A stretch of DNA of 64,000 nucleotides from Bacteroidota bacterium (GCA_013286655.1 JABDFG010000001.1:25459-89458), one strand, 5' to 3'; shown: positions 1-10,856, counted from the stretch's first letter. Program-made: numbers and translations. The notes: generated by a model not told the origin, from the sequence alone.

Positions 1-602
1 AGAACCTGCCGTAGCAGTACCATGCTGAACCGTATTTAATCCGGCAATTGTAGAATCTATTGCAAATGTAATAGGAGAACCGGCCAGTGAGGTTATGTAA
101 GTCGAATCTGTGAAAATACTTAATCGTGTCATTCCTTTGGACGTTCTTTCAAGTCGAATATAATAGTTACTTATTGCTGAGCTAGCTGGGATACTTGTAG
201 GCGAAGTGGATACCACTGTACCTTTTTTGCCGTTGATGAAAAACACCCAATCATTAATATTGTTATCCGTGTTCACAGGGGATATTAGGCCCACTTCAAT
301 TCCATCCTGATCCGTCACCTGATAACTCATTGAGGCATCGTAATTAGACCAGTCAAGGTTTCCAGCAGTTAAAACGATAAGATCCGCTCCTACTCCATTA
401 CCTGTTGTATTAGGACTTGTTATAGAAAACCTAAACTCCGACTTAAAATAAGTATTGGAAAGAGTAGTTCCCAGACTTTTATATACCTTATCATAAGCTC
501 CATCATATGCATTTGTAAAATGACATTTTCCTGTATTGATAGATACTTCAGAACCAACGCTCGTCCAACCTGTCGTTTCTGAAAAACTATCTGTAAAAAT
601 AA
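1..602. repeat. Copy A of 684-bp-period coding tandem repeat
   Basis: Bases 1-602 match 685-1286 line by line with no difference seen; offset 684 = 228 codons. Confidence 0.9.
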
Positions 603-1371
603 CCTCCTTGCATTTCGAAACAGGGGGCGCGCTATTATCACAAATAGCATCATTATCAATTGTTGCATTAAGACTCCTTGTCGAAGAACCTGCCGTAGCA
701 GTACCATGCTGAACCGTATTTAATCCGGCAATTGTAGAATCTATTGCAAATGTAATAGGAGAACCGGCCAGTGAGGTTATGTAAGTCGAATCTGTGAAAA
801 TACTTAATCGTGTCATTCCTTTGGACGTTCTTTCAAGTCGAATATAATAGTTACTTATTGCTGAGCTAGCTGGGATACTTGTAGGCGAAGTGGATACCAC
901 TGTACCTTTTTTGCCGTTGATGAAAAACACCCAATCATTAATATTGTTATCCGTGTTCACAGGGGATATTAGGCCCACTTCAATTCCATCCTGATCCGTC
1001 ACCTGATAACTCATTGAGGCATCGTAATTAGACCAGTCAAGGTTTCCAGCAGTTAAAACGATAAGATCCGCTCCTACTCCATTACCTGTTGTATTAGGAC
1101 TTGTTATAGAAAACCTAAACTCCGACTTAAAATAAGTATTGGAAAGAGTAGTTCCCAGACTTTTATATACCTTATCATAAGCTCCATCATATGCATTTGT
1201 AAAATGACATTTTCCTGTATTGATAGATACTTCAGAACCAACGCTCGTCCAACCTGTCGTTTCTGAAAAACTATCTGTAAAAATAATTTTATTACACTCA
1301 TTTACGTCCTGACCATAAGCCATATTTAAAAATCCTACAAACAGGAAAGCAATTAATTTCAACTTTTTCAT
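1..1371 (-). CDS. Secreted repeat protein with duplicated ~228-aa beta-rich (LamG/ConA-like?) domain, C-terminus beyond window edge
   Basis: Reverse-strand reading from ATG at 1371 is open to base 1: MKKLKLIAFLFVGFLNMAYGQDVNECNKIIFTDSFSETTGWTSVGSEVSINTGKCHFTNAYDG... Signal peptide, then the same domain twice. Missing from the ORF track because it has no stop inside the window. Confidence 0.8.
   Translation of the reverse strand, partial: MKKLKLIAFLFVGFLNMAYGQDVNECNKIIFTDSFSETTGWTSVGSEVSINTGKCHFTNAYDGAYDKVYKSLGTTLSNTYFKSEFRFSITSPNTTGNGVGADLIVLTAGNLDWSNYDASMSYQVTDQDGIEVGLISPVNTDNNINDWVFFINGKKGTVVSTSPTSIPASSAISNYYIRLERTSKGMTRLSIFTDSTYITSLAGSPITFAIDSTIAGLNTVQHGTATAGSSTRSLNATIDNDAICDNSAPPVSKCKEVIFTDSFSETTGWTSVGSEVSINTGKCHFTNAYDGAYDKVYKSLGTTLSNTYFKSEFRFSITSPNTTGNGVGADLIVLTAGNLDWSNYDASMSYQVTDQDGIEVGLISPVNTDNNINDWVFFINGKKGTVVSTSPTSIPASSAISNYYIRLERTSKGMTRLSIFTDSTYITSLAGSPITFAIDSTIAGLNTVQHGTATAGS
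685..1286. repeat. Copy B of 684-bp-period coding tandem repeat
   Basis: Same comparison as copy A; identity ends after ...ctatctgtaaaaataa. Confidence 0.9.
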
Positions 1372-1523
1372 GTGTGTGAGTTTGAATTTTTGTTCGTTAC
1401 TAACGAAGGTATCGAAATATTTGCGTATTTTTCATTTTGCTAAAAAATTTCCACCATTTCTATTATAAAGCATCATAGAAGTGTAAAAGGAGAATTACGG
1501 ATATATAAATATGATAAACAAAA

Positions 1524-2396
1524 ATGGGGTTCGACAAGAGTTCTGTTAGGTTACTTCTCTACGCCAAGAAACACAAGGTTTCCTTTGATAGTGTTATTAC
1601 TATTGGGCGGCAAAAGCTGCTCTTGAAAAAGACTGTTTTAAAAAAAATACTGCAAGAATTTAATGTGCCTTTTTCTGATAATACTTTAGATTCCATTATA
1701 AATGCAAATGAAGGATACGCAGAGTCCTTACTGAAGTTATTTGGCGCAACAATTACGGATAGTCTTGATTTTTCTGATTATGAAGGAGCAAGTTTTATTC
1801 ACGATTTAAACAATATACTTCCTTCCAATTTAGAAAAAAAATATTCGCTTGTCATTGATGGAGGTTCATTGGAACACATATTCAATTTCCCTACCGCGAT
1901 TAAGAACTGCATGTCGATGATTAAAGTCGGAGGCCATTTTATTGGAATAACTCCCGTTAATAATTTAATGGGGCATGGCTTTTATCAGTTTACGCCTGAG
2001 TTATTTTACAGGATATTCTCGCCTGGTAATGGATTTCAAGTAGAGAAAATGCTAATTTTTGAAATTAAACGCAACCCTGTATTCTATGAAGTTGCCGACC
2101 CTGAATCTATTGCACAAAGAGTTATGTTGATTAATAATAATTATACTTATCTTTTTGTAATATCTAAACGAATAAGTGATTTGCCTATATTTTTATCCAA
2201 TCCTCAACAAAGTGATTACGTTACGATGTGGAAGGGAAGTAAGTATAATAAAAGAGAATACCGGATCAAAAAAATAATTCCAAAGAAATTAATATTGTTC
2301 GTCAGACCACTAATAAAAATGATTATGAATCGCCCTAAAAGGGGATTCAGTAAATTATTTTATAAAAAAGTAAATATAATAACACACAAGGATTAA
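1524..2396 (+). CDS. SAM-dependent methyltransferase-like protein (polysaccharide cluster)
   Basis: YSLVIDGGSLEHIFNFPTAIKNCMSMIKVGGHFIGITPVNN resembles class I methyltransferase motifs; next to glycosyltransferases. Confidence 0.5.
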   Translation: MGFDKSSVRLLLYAKKHKVSFDSVITIGRQKLLLKKTVLKKILQEFNVPFSDNTLDSIINANEGYAESLLKLFGATITDSLDFSDYEGASFIHDLNNILPSNLEKKYSLVIDGGSLEHIFNFPTAIKNCMSMIKVGGHFIGITPVNNLMGHGFYQFTPELFYRIFSPGNGFQVEKMLIFEIKRNPVFYEVADPESIAQRVMLINNNYTYLFVISKRISDLPIFLSNPQQSDYVTMWKGSKYNKREYRIKKIIPKKLILFVRPLIKMIMNRPKRGFSKLFYKKVNIITHKD

Positions 2397-2493
2397 TTTA
2401 TTTTGCATTAATTTTATTATATACAGGTATTGCAATGACATAGGGCTTTCGGTGACATTTTAATTGATCGTATCAATCGTTTACCTTTATTGC

Positions 2494-3672
2494 ATGAGAA
2501 TTTTAATTGTTTTACCAAACTTAGCGACCGGAGGTGCGGAAATTTTTGCCCTTCGTTTAGCAAAAGAGCTTTCAGCTAAAAACGAAACCTATGTTTATGA
2601 TTTAGCTTATCCTCTAACCGGTATTGATATCTCTTTAAAAAACAGAGAACTGCTTGAAGGAGTTCAATTAATAAAATTTTCACCCCCTTTTATTAACTTT
2701 TTCAATAGACTTTGGGTAAAATCTTCTTTGATCAGTAAATTGCTTTATGTTATTTTCTTATTTTTTCGAGGTAAGCAACTTGAAAAAATTGTTACAGAAA
2801 AAAAAATCGAAATTGTAAATACCCATTTAATTGCCGCAGATACCTTAGTGTCCCATTTTCTTAAAAAGGTCGTTCATATCATTACCTTACATGGAAGTTA
2901 TGAAGGTATAAACCACAAACACATTCGACGTAGAATAAAGACTCTTTCCAAAGCCAATGGCATTATATATACTGCTGATAAGAATCTAATTTTTATGGAT
3001 AAGTTTTCTTCCGAGATAAAAAATAGTGCACCTATAGTAAAAATATATAATGGGATGAAATTAACTAAACTATCCGACAAGAATTATAGGACGGAATGGA
3101 AGATACCAGAAGACGCTTTTGTTTTTATTATGGTTGCACGCCCCACCGAAACAAAAGGATGGCGGGAAGCTATTCGTGCTTTTGAATTACTCGTATGTAA
3201 AAATGCTTATTTTGTTTTAGTTGGAGATGGGCCTTATATTGAAGAACTAAAAACAGAAGTAAAAAGTAAAAATATCATATTTCATGGATACGGCTCCAAT
3301 CCTATAGACTTTTTGCTTTATGCAAATGTTGGTCTACTACCTACCTTTTATCCTCCAGAGAGTCTTCCAAATTCAGTCTCAGAATACCTGACATGTGGAT
3401 TACCTGTAATTTCAACAAATATGGGTGATATCAGGAAAATGATAGCGTATGAAGAAAAGCAGGCAGGATTTATTATCCCTTTTGATAGTTCTGGTCGAGC
3501 TTCAGTAACCGATTTAAATAATGCCATGAACATTTATCTTCAGGATGCGGAGCTATATCAGAGCCATAAAAAATTAAGCTTGTTAGCTGCACAAAAATTT
3601 GAAATGTCAAACTGCGTTAACAACTATCTTTCTTTTTACGGAAGTGTATTAAAGAAAAATGTTGGACGATGA
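2494..3672 (+). CDS. Glycosyltransferase family 4
   Basis: MRILIVLPNLATGGAEIFALRLAKEL N-terminus and PPESLPNSVSEYLTCGLPVISTNMGD C-terminal motif; ATG 2494 preferred to the upstream TTG 2464. Confidence 0.85.
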   Translation: MRILIVLPNLATGGAEIFALRLAKELSAKNETYVYDLAYPLTGIDISLKNRELLEGVQLIKFSPPFINFFNRLWVKSSLISKLLYVIFLFFRGKQLEKIVTEKKIEIVNTHLIAADTLVSHFLKKVVHIITLHGSYEGINHKHIRRRIKTLSKANGIIYTADKNLIFMDKFSSEIKNSAPIVKIYNGMKLTKLSDKNYRTEWKIPEDAFVFIMVARPTETKGWREAIRAFELLVCKNAYFVLVGDGPYIEELKTEVKSKNIIFHGYGSNPIDFLLYANVGLLPTFYPPESLPNSVSEYLTCGLPVISTNMGDIRKMIAYEEKQAGFIIPFDSSGRASVTDLNNAMNIYLQDAELYQSHKKLSLLAAQKFEMSNCVNNYLSFYGSVLKKNVGR

Positions 3673-5110
3673 TATTATGCTGAAATTTTTTTTCACTTCC
3701 ACTTTTCTTTACACCTTGGGAAGCCTATTCCCCACTCTGTCTGGATTGGTACTACTCTTTCCTTATACTCAAAATCTCAGCATTGGTGATTATGGAACCT
3801 TGGCAATTTTGATTTCCTTTACCCTTTTCATGCAGATAGTCATCAACTATGGAATCGATAATTACATAGCTATACATTATTTCAACTTCAACGACAACCC
3901 ACTACAGTTGAAAAGATTTATCAGTACAATGGCTATTTTCTTGCTATTTATTGGCGCCACAAGTATTGTACTTATGGCCTTAACCGGCAATTTATTACTT
4001 GGATATATTTTTAAAGACAAAGGAATCTCCTTTTTCCCCTATTGTTTTATGAGTGTGGCTACTGCCTTTTTTAATGTTCTATTTAAAACATATACAACTC
4101 TGCTTATCTATCTTCAAAAACCATTAAAGTTCTTTTTGTTTAATCTTGTTAATTTTATCGCCACGGTCTTACTTTCCTGGATATTACTTGATTTATATCC
4201 GCATACTTTGATAGGTCCTATGTGGGGACGATTATTATCCGGATTGGTCATCTTTCTGCTTTCACTTTCATTTTATATAAGGGAATATGGTATTGGTTTT
4301 GACAGAACCAAATTATCGGGTTTGCAAAAATTTTGTACTCCAATACTGGCATTTGGCCTGTTATCGTGGATTATTGCCTATATATTCAATTATATACTTA
4401 AAGGCACAGAAAACGTAGGGGTATTTGCATTTGCTATGCAATGCACTCTTCTTATAGAGTTTAGTCAAAATGGGCTGACTAGTGCAATTAATCCTAAAAT
4501 ATATCACTTATGGAAAGACCGTAGCTTAGTTAAAAGCACTCCGGAGGAGAACAAATATCACCATCTCTACACGCTGGTTACGATCTTGTTGATTTCTTTA
4601 AGTATCTTGCTCCTGCCCTTGTTTGTTCCATTATTTGTAAAAAAAACAGACTATTATTCCTCTTTCACTTACTTACCTTACTTGTGTGCTGGTTTTGCAT
4701 TCAGGGGACTTTACAACATATTTATCAATCCCATTTATTACTTCAAAAAAACGAATACGTTGCCACGAATGCTTTTTATTTCCGCCATTTTTCAAATCGT
4801 TTGCGGGATAGTTCTGATAAAATATTTTGGCATTTGGGGGGCTGTCTGGAGCAGCGTATTGGTTAAACCTATACAAGTTCTTCTCCTATGGCAAAGCAGC
4901 AGAAAATTATTTGCATTCAAATTCAATCTCTTCAAAATGATCTTTCTACCTATACTCTATGTAACAGGAGTTATCGTTATTTATCAGTTTCCCGGTTACT
5001 CCAATTCTATTATGCCGGGTATACTACAATTTCTGTTCGCTAGCCTGTTGATACTTATCGCATTCAAAAATGAACTTCATTCTATACCGCTTTTGTTTAA
5101 AAAAACATAA
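3659..5110 (+). CDS. Polysaccharide flippase / oligosaccharide translocase (Wzx-like, MOP family)
   Basis: Polytopic membrane protein LSIGDYGTLAILISFTLF...; sits between two GT4 genes. Start may be internal ATG at 3677. Confidence 0.75.
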   Translation: MLDDDIMLKFFFTSTFLYTLGSLFPTLSGLVLLFPYTQNLSIGDYGTLAILISFTLFMQIVINYGIDNYIAIHYFNFNDNPLQLKRFISTMAIFLLFIGATSIVLMALTGNLLLGYIFKDKGISFFPYCFMSVATAFFNVLFKTYTTLLIYLQKPLKFFLFNLVNFIATVLLSWILLDLYPHTLIGPMWGRLLSGLVIFLLSLSFYIREYGIGFDRTKLSGLQKFCTPILAFGLLSWIIAYIFNYILKGTENVGVFAFAMQCTLLIEFSQNGLTSAINPKIYHLWKDRSLVKSTPEENKYHHLYTLVTILLISLSILLLPLFVPLFVKKTDYYSSFTYLPYLCAGFAFRGLYNIFINPIYYFKKTNTLPRMLFISAIFQIVCGIVLIKYFGIWGAVWSSVLVKPIQVLLLWQSSRKLFAFKFNLFKMIFLPILYVTGVIVIYQFPGYSNSIMPGILQFLFASLLILIAFKNELHSIPLLFKKT

Positions 5111-6169
5111 ATGACAAAGGTTCTGTACTTTTATGCCCTCCCCTCTACATTTATTAATAAAGACCTGGGATTTTTATCAGAAAAGTTTTCAGTACTTCCC
5201 TTTTCTTTTAGTCCACCTAAAAAACAACTATCCCTCATCTGGGTAATGAAAGAATTAGCTTTCATTCTTAGAAATTTTTCAAGTGCAAAGATTTACATAT
5301 GTCAGTTCGGAGGTTACCATTCTTTTTTGCCGGCTTTGATTGGAAAGGTGTTCAACAAACCTTGTTTAATAATTACCGGAGGTACCGATTGTGTTGCCCT
5401 TCCGTCCATAAATTATGGCAATTTTCGAAAATATTTTTTAGGTCTTTTTACCAAATGGTCGTATTCGCTTTGCTCCCACATTTCACCAGTCCACGAGAGC
5501 CTGATGCTGAATAACTATACCTACCAAAAAGATGACTATCCAAAACAAGGGATTCTATATTTCTGTCCTCAATTAAAAACACCGTATACGACCATTTACA
5601 ATGGCTATGACAGTTCCTTCTGGAAAAAAAACAAAGAAAAGAAAAAGAACGTTTTCACTACAGTGGTGGGGAGAATTAAAATGTCCTTTACTATTCCCCT
5701 AAAGGGAATTGATCTGATACTTGAAATAGCTCCTTTATTTCCGGAATGCGAATTTCGCCTTATAGGCATCCCTCCAGATTATAATTTAGGCGAAACCACC
5801 GGTAATATTGTAAAAATCCCTTTTAGTACTAACGATGAAATTCGTGACACATACAGTGAGTCGGAATTTTACCTTCAGTTATCCATGTCCGAAGGGTTTC
5901 CAAATGCCTTATCAGAAGCGATGCTCTGTGAATGCATACCAATCGTGAGCAATGTAGGTGCGATGCCATTCATTATTAATGATGGAGGATTTATTTTAAA
6001 CCATCGGGATAAAAATGAATTAACTGCTTTAATCCGGAAAGCACTGATCTGCGACAAAGCTACTCTTGCTCAAGGCGCCAGGTTGAGAATCGCAAAAAAC
6101 TTTCCCGATACGCTGCGAAAAAAAAATCTTACTGCTTTGATTGATCGCCTTATATCAGAAACACATTAA
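5111..6169 (+). CDS. Glycosyltransferase family 4
   Basis: GGTDC..., SMSEGFPNALSEAMLCECIPIVSNVGAMPFII GT4 motif. Confidence 0.75.
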   Translation: MTKVLYFYALPSTFINKDLGFLSEKFSVLPFSFSPPKKQLSLIWVMKELAFILRNFSSAKIYICQFGGYHSFLPALIGKVFNKPCLIITGGTDCVALPSINYGNFRKYFLGLFTKWSYSLCSHISPVHESLMLNNYTYQKDDYPKQGILYFCPQLKTPYTTIYNGYDSSFWKKNKEKKKNVFTTVVGRIKMSFTIPLKGIDLILEIAPLFPECEFRLIGIPPDYNLGETTGNIVKIPFSTNDEIRDTYSESEFYLQLSMSEGFPNALSEAMLCECIPIVSNVGAMPFIINDGGFILNHRDKNELTALIRKALICDKATLAQGARLRIAKNFPDTLRKKNLTALIDRLISETH

Positions 6170-6197
6170 TAATGTATTTCTTTTTATATTCGGCTAA

Positions 6198-9100
6198 ATG
6201 AACTTCACCGTCTATAAATCTTCCGCAGGATCAGGCAAAACATTCACCCTGGTAAAGGAATACCTTAAGCTCGCCCTGGCGGATGAGCAAAAACCTCCGG
6301 AAAAATACCGTCACATTTTAGCCATTACTTTTACCAATAAGGCTGCGGCTGAAATGAAAGAACGGATTATCAGTGCGCTGAAGGACCTTTCTGAACCTGG
6401 AAATAACCCTGTTATCCTTAAAATACTACGGGATGAAACAGGGCTGGACGAAAACACGGTAAGAATTCGTGCGAAAGGAATATTACAAGCTATTTTGCAT
6501 AATTATGCTGACTTTGCCATTGGAACGATCGATAGCTTTGTTCACCGCATTGTACGCACATTTGCCTACGACCTCCGGCTGCCTGTTAATTTCGAAATCG
6601 AGATGGACAGTAATAAATTGTTAAAAGAGGTAATCGAGTTGCTCATTTCAAAAGCGGGTGTTGATGAACACCTTACCCGCGCACTCGTGGAGTTTACCGA
6701 ATCTAAAGCAGAAGAAGAGAAAAGCTGGCATATCGAAAAAGACCTTTTTGAATTCGCGAAGAATCTTTTAACCGAAGATGGGATTATTCACCTCGAACGT
6801 CTGAAAAACCTAAGCACGACCGATTTCCTGAGCATCCGTAAGGTCCTGAACGAAAGTATCCGGCAATTCGAAAGCAGCATTCAAAACATTGCTTCAGAAG
6901 CCATGCGACTAATTATAGAACAAGGACTGGAACATACCGCCTTCTATTACGGCAGAACTGGGATCAGTGCATGGTTTTCGAACCTTTCGGCAGCCAATTT
7001 TGACAAGTTAGAACCGAATTCCTACATCAAAAAAACCATTACTGAAAACAAATGGTTTACGGATAAAACTTCCGCTGCAGATCAGGCTAACATCGAAAAG
7101 ATCTCAGGAAAGCTTTCTGAAGCCTTTCATGCTATTCAACTGATTACAGAAAAACAACAGGCCTTGTATTGCCTCTTTAAACTCATCAATAAAAATATCT
7201 ATTCCCTGGCAGTGCTGAATGAAATTGAAAAATTACTGGAAGAACTAAAAAGACAAAATAACATTTTACACATTTCGGAATTCAACAAACTGATCTCGAG
7301 GATAGCTCTTTCTCAGCCGGTTCCTTTTATTTATGAACGTATTGGAGAAAAATACAATCATTATTTAATCGATGAATTTCAGGACACTTCCGTTATGCAA
7401 TGGCAAAATTTACTGCCTTTAATTGAAAACTCCTTAGCGGAAGGCCATTCCAGCATGCTGGTGGGTGATGGGAAACAAGCTATTTACCGCTGGAGAGGCG
7501 GAGAAGTAGAACAATTCTCCCAGCTACCAAACGTTTTTCTAAAAGAAAAAAATGAATTTGTCAGGGATCGTGAACAAACCCTGAAGCGCAATTTTAATGA
7601 AAAACAACTTAACAGGAACTTCCGGAGCAAAAAGGAGATTATTGAATTTAATAATTCTCTGTTTGCTACTTTAGCAAACAAACTGGACGAAAAGTATAAA
7701 AACATCTATAAAAATCTCGAGCAACTCGCAGACCAAACGAATACGGGTGGCTTTATCTCGCTTAATTTTATTCAAGAGTCGGAAAACGGAGACTTAGCAC
7801 AGTTGATCCTGGAACAAATTCATACGATCATTCTTCAATCCCAAGCTGACCGGTATCAGTTAAAAGACATTGCCATTCTTTGTCGTACCAACAAAACGGG
7901 AAGCATCATTGCGGAACACCTGATACAAAAGGGTATCAGCGTGCTATCTCCTGACTCCCTTCTTCTTAAAAATTCGAGAAAGGTTCAATTTATCGGTTCC
8001 TTATTGAATCATGTCAATCACCCTTTTAATGACATCAGCAAGGTTGAGATTTTGCAGTACCTGATCGAAAACAACAGAATTTCAGAAGATCTGCACAGCC
8101 TGATAAACAGTCTAAAGAACAAGCGCAGCAATGCATTTGCTCATTTATTAAGGCAGAACGGATTTGAGTTTAACCAGCTTCAGCTTATAAAACTACCGCT
8201 GTATGAGCTGGTAGAGCATTTGGTCAAAGTCTTTAAACTTGGGGAAACGGCGGATGCATTTGTCCAGTTTTTTATGGACGAGGTACTGGAATATAGCATC
8301 AGCAATAACAACAACCTTTCCGATTTTATAGAATGGTGGGAGGTCCGGAAAGAAAGTGCTTCTTTGAATGTACCAGGGGGAATAAATGCGGTCAGCATCA
8401 TGACCATTCATCGTTCTAAGGGCCTTGAGTTTCCGCTTGTTATCCTCCCGAATACGAGTTCGAAGTCCAATAGCCGGGGTAATCTCTGGGTTGATTTAAA
8501 ACATGGGGAAGTGCCTTCTTTGGAATCCGTTCTGCTCCCTTTGAGCAAAGAAATGGAGAAAACCAAGTATGCGGACCTCTATCTGGAAGAAAAAAACAAA
8601 TCCCTGCTGGATGACATCAACCTGCTGTATGTTGCACTTACAAGGCCAGAGGAGCGCCTATATATATTGAGCCCTGTGCCTTCACAAAAACCGGAAAATC
8701 TGGGTTCACTATCCGATATGCTATGTCATTATTTACAAACTCAACATATCTGGAATGATCATCAGAGTGTGTATGAGTTTGGAGTCATGGCAAAACATCC
8801 AGCTAAAAAAGAAGAAATCAGTACAACGGTCAAATTGAAAAAATTTCTATCATGCGATTGGCGTTCCCTATTGAAAATACGCGCGGATGCACCAGAAGCC
8901 TGGGGCCTGGAAGAATATACCAGCAAAAAAGATTTTGGCCTGATCGTACATGCCATTTTATCAAAAGTGAGACTAGCTTCTGATCTTGCACCTGTTCTTA
9001 CGCAGTTTTTAAATGACGGGATTATTGACGTACCTGAAAAAGAACAATTATTACCTAAACTTAAAAGCATACTTGAACACGAACAAATTCGCAATTTTTA

Positions 9101-9344
9101 TAAAGAAGGAAGTATGATTAAAACGGAAACTTCGATTATTCTGCCAAACGGAGAAAGTTTCCGGCCCGACCGGGTTGTCATTTCGAGGAATCTGGCGACT
9201 ATTATTGATTACAAGACGGGAGTAAAAAAGGACGAGCACATTAAACAAATTAAAAAATACGCCGAGTTAATAAGCCGGATGGGCTATCCTGATGTGGAAC
9301 AATATTTAGTTTATATAGATGATGAAAGTATTTTGAAGGTTTAG
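6198..9344 (+). CDS. UvrD/RecB-like (AddA-like) helicase-nuclease
   Basis: Walker A SSAGSGKTFTLV, DEFQDTSVMQW, MTIHRSKGLEFPLVILPN, C-terminal PD-(D/E)XK-like TIIDYKTG. Confidence 0.85.
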   Translation: MNFTVYKSSAGSGKTFTLVKEYLKLALADEQKPPEKYRHILAITFTNKAAAEMKERIISALKDLSEPGNNPVILKILRDETGLDENTVRIRAKGILQAILHNYADFAIGTIDSFVHRIVRTFAYDLRLPVNFEIEMDSNKLLKEVIELLISKAGVDEHLTRALVEFTESKAEEEKSWHIEKDLFEFAKNLLTEDGIIHLERLKNLSTTDFLSIRKVLNESIRQFESSIQNIASEAMRLIIEQGLEHTAFYYGRTGISAWFSNLSAANFDKLEPNSYIKKTITENKWFTDKTSAADQANIEKISGKLSEAFHAIQLITEKQQALYCLFKLINKNIYSLAVLNEIEKLLEELKRQNNILHISEFNKLISRIALSQPVPFIYERIGEKYNHYLIDEFQDTSVMQWQNLLPLIENSLAEGHSSMLVGDGKQAIYRWRGGEVEQFSQLPNVFLKEKNEFVRDREQTLKRNFNEKQLNRNFRSKKEIIEFNNSLFATLANKLDEKYKNIYKNLEQLADQTNTGGFISLNFIQESENGDLAQLILEQIHTIILQSQADRYQLKDIAILCRTNKTGSIIAEHLIQKGISVLSPDSLLLKNSRKVQFIGSLLNHVNHPFNDISKVEILQYLIENNRISEDLHSLINSLKNKRSNAFAHLLRQNGFEFNQLQLIKLPLYELVEHLVKVFKLGETADAFVQFFMDEVLEYSISNNNNLSDFIEWWEVRKESASLNVPGGINAVSIMTIHRSKGLEFPLVILPNTSSKSNSRGNLWVDLKHGEVPSLESVLLPLSKEMEKTKYADLYLEEKNKSLLDDINLLYVALTRPEERLYILSPVPSQKPENLGSLSDMLCHYLQTQHIWNDHQSVYEFGVMAKHPAKKEEISTTVKLKKFLSCDWRSLLKIRADAPEAWGLEEYTSKKDFGLIVHAILSKVRLASDLAPVLTQFLNDGIIDVPEKEQLLPKLKSILEHEQIRNFYKEGSMIKTETSIILPNGESFRPDRVVISRNLATIIDYKTGVKKDEHIKQIKKYAELISRMGYPDVEQYLVYIDDESILKV

Positions 9345-9422
9345 TTTAATTATTATAGGGTCTTCTCTAAATTCAGAGCCCTTTATTGACAAGTATTTTG
9401 TTGATAAAAGCATAAAAAAATA

Positions 9423-9458
9423 GCCCCGAAATTGCCATAAAATGGACAAATTCGGGGC
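9423..9458 (+). promoter_or_regulatory. Hairpin enclosing an ATG of the IS transposase
   Basis: GCCCCGAA (9423-9430) pairs with TTCGGGGC (9451-9458); ATG at 9442 lies in the loop. Confidence 0.55.
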
Positions 9459-10856
9459 ATTCCATTTAGAAATTTTCCGTGGAAAGAAACTTCTAAGAAC
9501 TATGCAAAATTATCAAAAAACACTATCCCTTTTTGACGAAGCGACTCAAAAGAGCCTTCTGTTTTCAACATTTTTTCAAACGGATTTAGGCAAGCTTTAT
9601 CAGGCTCTTCCAATATCGGAGTTGGCAGCTCAAATCCCATCGCCCAGGTATGAGCAAAGCTGTCTGGGTCGTAAGCCCTGGTTTACCGTTGAAGGAGGCA
9701 TTGGTCTGATGATTCTTAAGAACTATTTGGGGTTAAGTGATCGGATGCTTATTAGCGGCTTAATACGGATTGGGCCCTTCAGCTCTTTTGCGGTATTGAC
9801 CTAAAGACCCGGCAGATCAAGGATAAAAACATTGTGTCTGATTGGCGTTGTTATCTTGGAAGGCATCTTGATTTTAAAAAGATGCAGCTTGTGCTTGCAA
9901 AACATTGGAAGCCATACATGAAAGAAACTCATGTGAGTATGGCAGATGCCACTGTTTACGAAAGCCGCATTACTTATCCAACGGACATCAAACTATTGTG
10001 GACAAGTGCCCATTGGCTTTATCAGCGCATCGTAGAGGTTTGCAAAGAGGTGAAGGTAAGACGTCCCCGTATTCGTTACCAAAGACAACGGGAACGTTGC
10101 CTTGCCTTCCAGCGCAGGCGCAAAAAGAGTCGCAGGAAAGAAAAGCGTATGCGCAAAGGAATGATATGCTTCATTACCCGATTGCTGGAACGTTTAGAAC
10201 AGCTATTGGAAACCCATGGAGACCATCTGTTGAATAAAAGGCAACAGCAGCGCCTGAAAACGATTCGAGCACTCTATTACCAGCAGCGCCAACGGGTAAC
10301 GGATCCCCAATCAAAGATTGAGAATCGTATCGTTAGCCTTCACAGGCCTTATGTTCGACCCATAGTCAGAGGCAAAGAAGTAAAGCCGGTGGAGTTCGGG
10401 GCAAAGGTTCACCTGCTGCAAGTGGATGGCATTAATTTTATTGAACACTTAAGCTATGATGCCTACAATGAAGGAACCCGCTTAAAAAGCGCGATCTGGA
10501 TGCACAGAGATTTGTTCGGAGCCTGTCACCAGTTTGCTGCCGATAAGATCTATGCAACTAATGAAAACCGAAAATACTGCACCCGGCAGAAGATTGCAAC
10601 CTGTTTTGTTCCCAAAGGAAAGCAAGGAGCGCATGAGCAGCAAAGTCGTGCACTGAGGGTGGAATTGGGAAGGCAGAGAGGAACAGTCCTTGAAGGAAGT
10701 TTTGGAAACGAAAAGAATCATTATATGCTCAATAAAATCAAAGCCCGCAGAAAGGACACTGAAATCCTCTGGATTTTCTTCGGCATCATTACCTGTAACG
10801 CCGTTCAGATAAGCCGACGAAAGGCCAGAGGAAAGCCAGTTAGCATGGCAGCTTAA
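9442..10856 (+). pseudogene. IS transposase interrupted by a -1 frameshift near 9760-9770
   Basis: Frame 1 (9442-9804) ends ...LISGL-IRIGPFSSFAVLT*. The other frame read from the same point gives NTDWALQLFCGIDLKTRQIKDKNIVSDWRCYLGRHLDF..., joining smoothly to the 9834-10856 ORF. Confidence 0.75.

Noticed and set aside
420-1301. Minus-strand ORFs 420-707 and 1104-1301 in the left-edge repeat
   Set aside because: They are an alternative frame of the repeat; the real frame encodes the signal peptide and runs off the window.
9756-9772. Programmed -1 frameshift in the IS transposase
   Set aside because: No X-XXY-YYZ slippery site and no strong downstream pseudoknot recognised; simple 1-nt loss is the better reading, though not excluded.
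9905-10237. 110-aa ORF inside the transposase
   Set aside because: Alternative frame of the transposase coding region; the 9834-10856 frame carries the recognisable protein.
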